DNA of 64,000 nucleotides from Paucimonas lemoignei (lineage in GTDB: Bacteria; Pseudomonadota; Gammaproteobacteria; Pseudomonadales; Pseudomonadaceae). The notes beneath the pieces were generated by a model that worked only from the letters and a program-made list of their open reading frames with translations, did not search any database and was not told the DNA's origin. Below, one piece after another: positions 63,918-64,000 of this stretch (its first letter is position 1; each line of letters starts with the position of its first letter). The translations under genes and the position numbers were made by a program. The stretch is taken from the NCBI GenBank assembly GCA_900475325.1, contig LS483371.1, positions 3,162,001 through 3,226,000 of the forward strand. Direction: 5' to 3'.

Positions 63918-64000
63918 GTGGGAGCGAATTCATTCGCGAAGAGGACGGTACAGTCGATGCATCTTTATGAATCTTTACACCGCCTTCGCGAATGAATTCG
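63918..64000. repeat. REPIN, GAGCGAATTCATTCGC family (cut by window end)
   Basis: A second, nearly identical REPIN in tandem with that at 63730-63820, truncated by the window edge in its right arm. The spacer is similar too (GAAGAGGACGGTAC), which points to local duplication. Confidence 0.85.

Noticed and set aside
1..64000. CRISPR array, prophage, tRNA or rRNA genes
   Set aside because: No regularly spaced direct repeats, phage genes or RNA-gene signatures were recognised; the repeats found are REP-type or the structured element.

Overview
The window is high-GC, densely coded DNA from a Pseudomonas. Three signs point there: short palindromic REP/REPIN repeats of Pseudomonas type in many gaps, proteins that read as Pseudomonas orthologues throughout (araFGH with an arabinonolactonase, polB, ppnN, a second chemosensory cluster), and a Fur-controlled FecI/FecR/TonB-receptor unit. 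The REP core GAGCGAATTCATTCGC suggests the P. syringae side of the genus, but the species cannot be fixed from this sequence. I saw no rRNA, tRNA, CRISPR array, prophage or complete insertion sequence.

Layout. 1-2.8 kb: a cut-off family-5 solute-binding protein, divergent from a LacI regulator across a perfect 18-bp palindrome. 2.8-6.8 kb: TonB receptor, FecR and FecI, an iron-responsive cell-surface signalling unit with a Fur box. 7.3-13.5 kb: L-arabinose uptake (araFGH), a lactonase and a periplasmic mutarotase, with three copies of a FadR-type operator motif in their promoters. An alpha-ketoglutarate-semialdehyde dehydrogenase at 19.4 kb could supply the last step of oxidative arabinose breakdown. 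13.7-16.6 kb: a zinc ABC uptake operon behind two Zur-like boxes, beginning with a 43-aa membrane protein and carrying a frameshifted permease. 16.7-18.8 kb: a translationally coupled radical-SAM/partner pair of the 'DNA modification/repair' type. 19-37.5 kb: mostly single housekeeping or accessory genes (sirtuin, DNA polymerase II, RidA, GNAT, AraC/GlxA regulators, an SMR exporter, topoisomerase III, PpnN, an aminotransferase, LysR, an aldo/keto reductase).

37.9-46.7 kb is a complete chemosensory operon (MCP, CheY, STAS, CheA, MCP, CheW, CheR, CheD, CheB) behind a near-consensus FliA (sigma-28) promoter. 46.8-63.6 kb holds further stand-alone genes: CBS-domain protein, AraC, a secreted metallo-beta-lactamase-fold hydrolase, LysR, an MscS channel with a cyclic-nucleotide-binding domain, a GFA/2-hydroxyacid dehydrogenase pair, HDOD, an alpha/beta hydrolase, an ABC exporter, DUF1810, a DUF1615 lipoprotein, glutaminase and a PRISE-like reductase with a 43-aa partner.

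Noncoding DNA is unusually rich. There are three copies of a large multi-hairpin repeat (about 0.3-0.7 kb), one of them bounded by inverted arms of about 100 bp. At least three REP/REPIN families are present, and there is a 234-bp MITE-like element with 16-bp terminal inverted repeats and a 4-bp target duplication. The large structured repeat, whose hairpin stems change in a compensatory way between units, is the best candidate here for something poorly described. Other points to check are a DNA polymerase II with YGYTDS in place of YGDTDS, the zinc permease frameshift, and the arabinose operator set.
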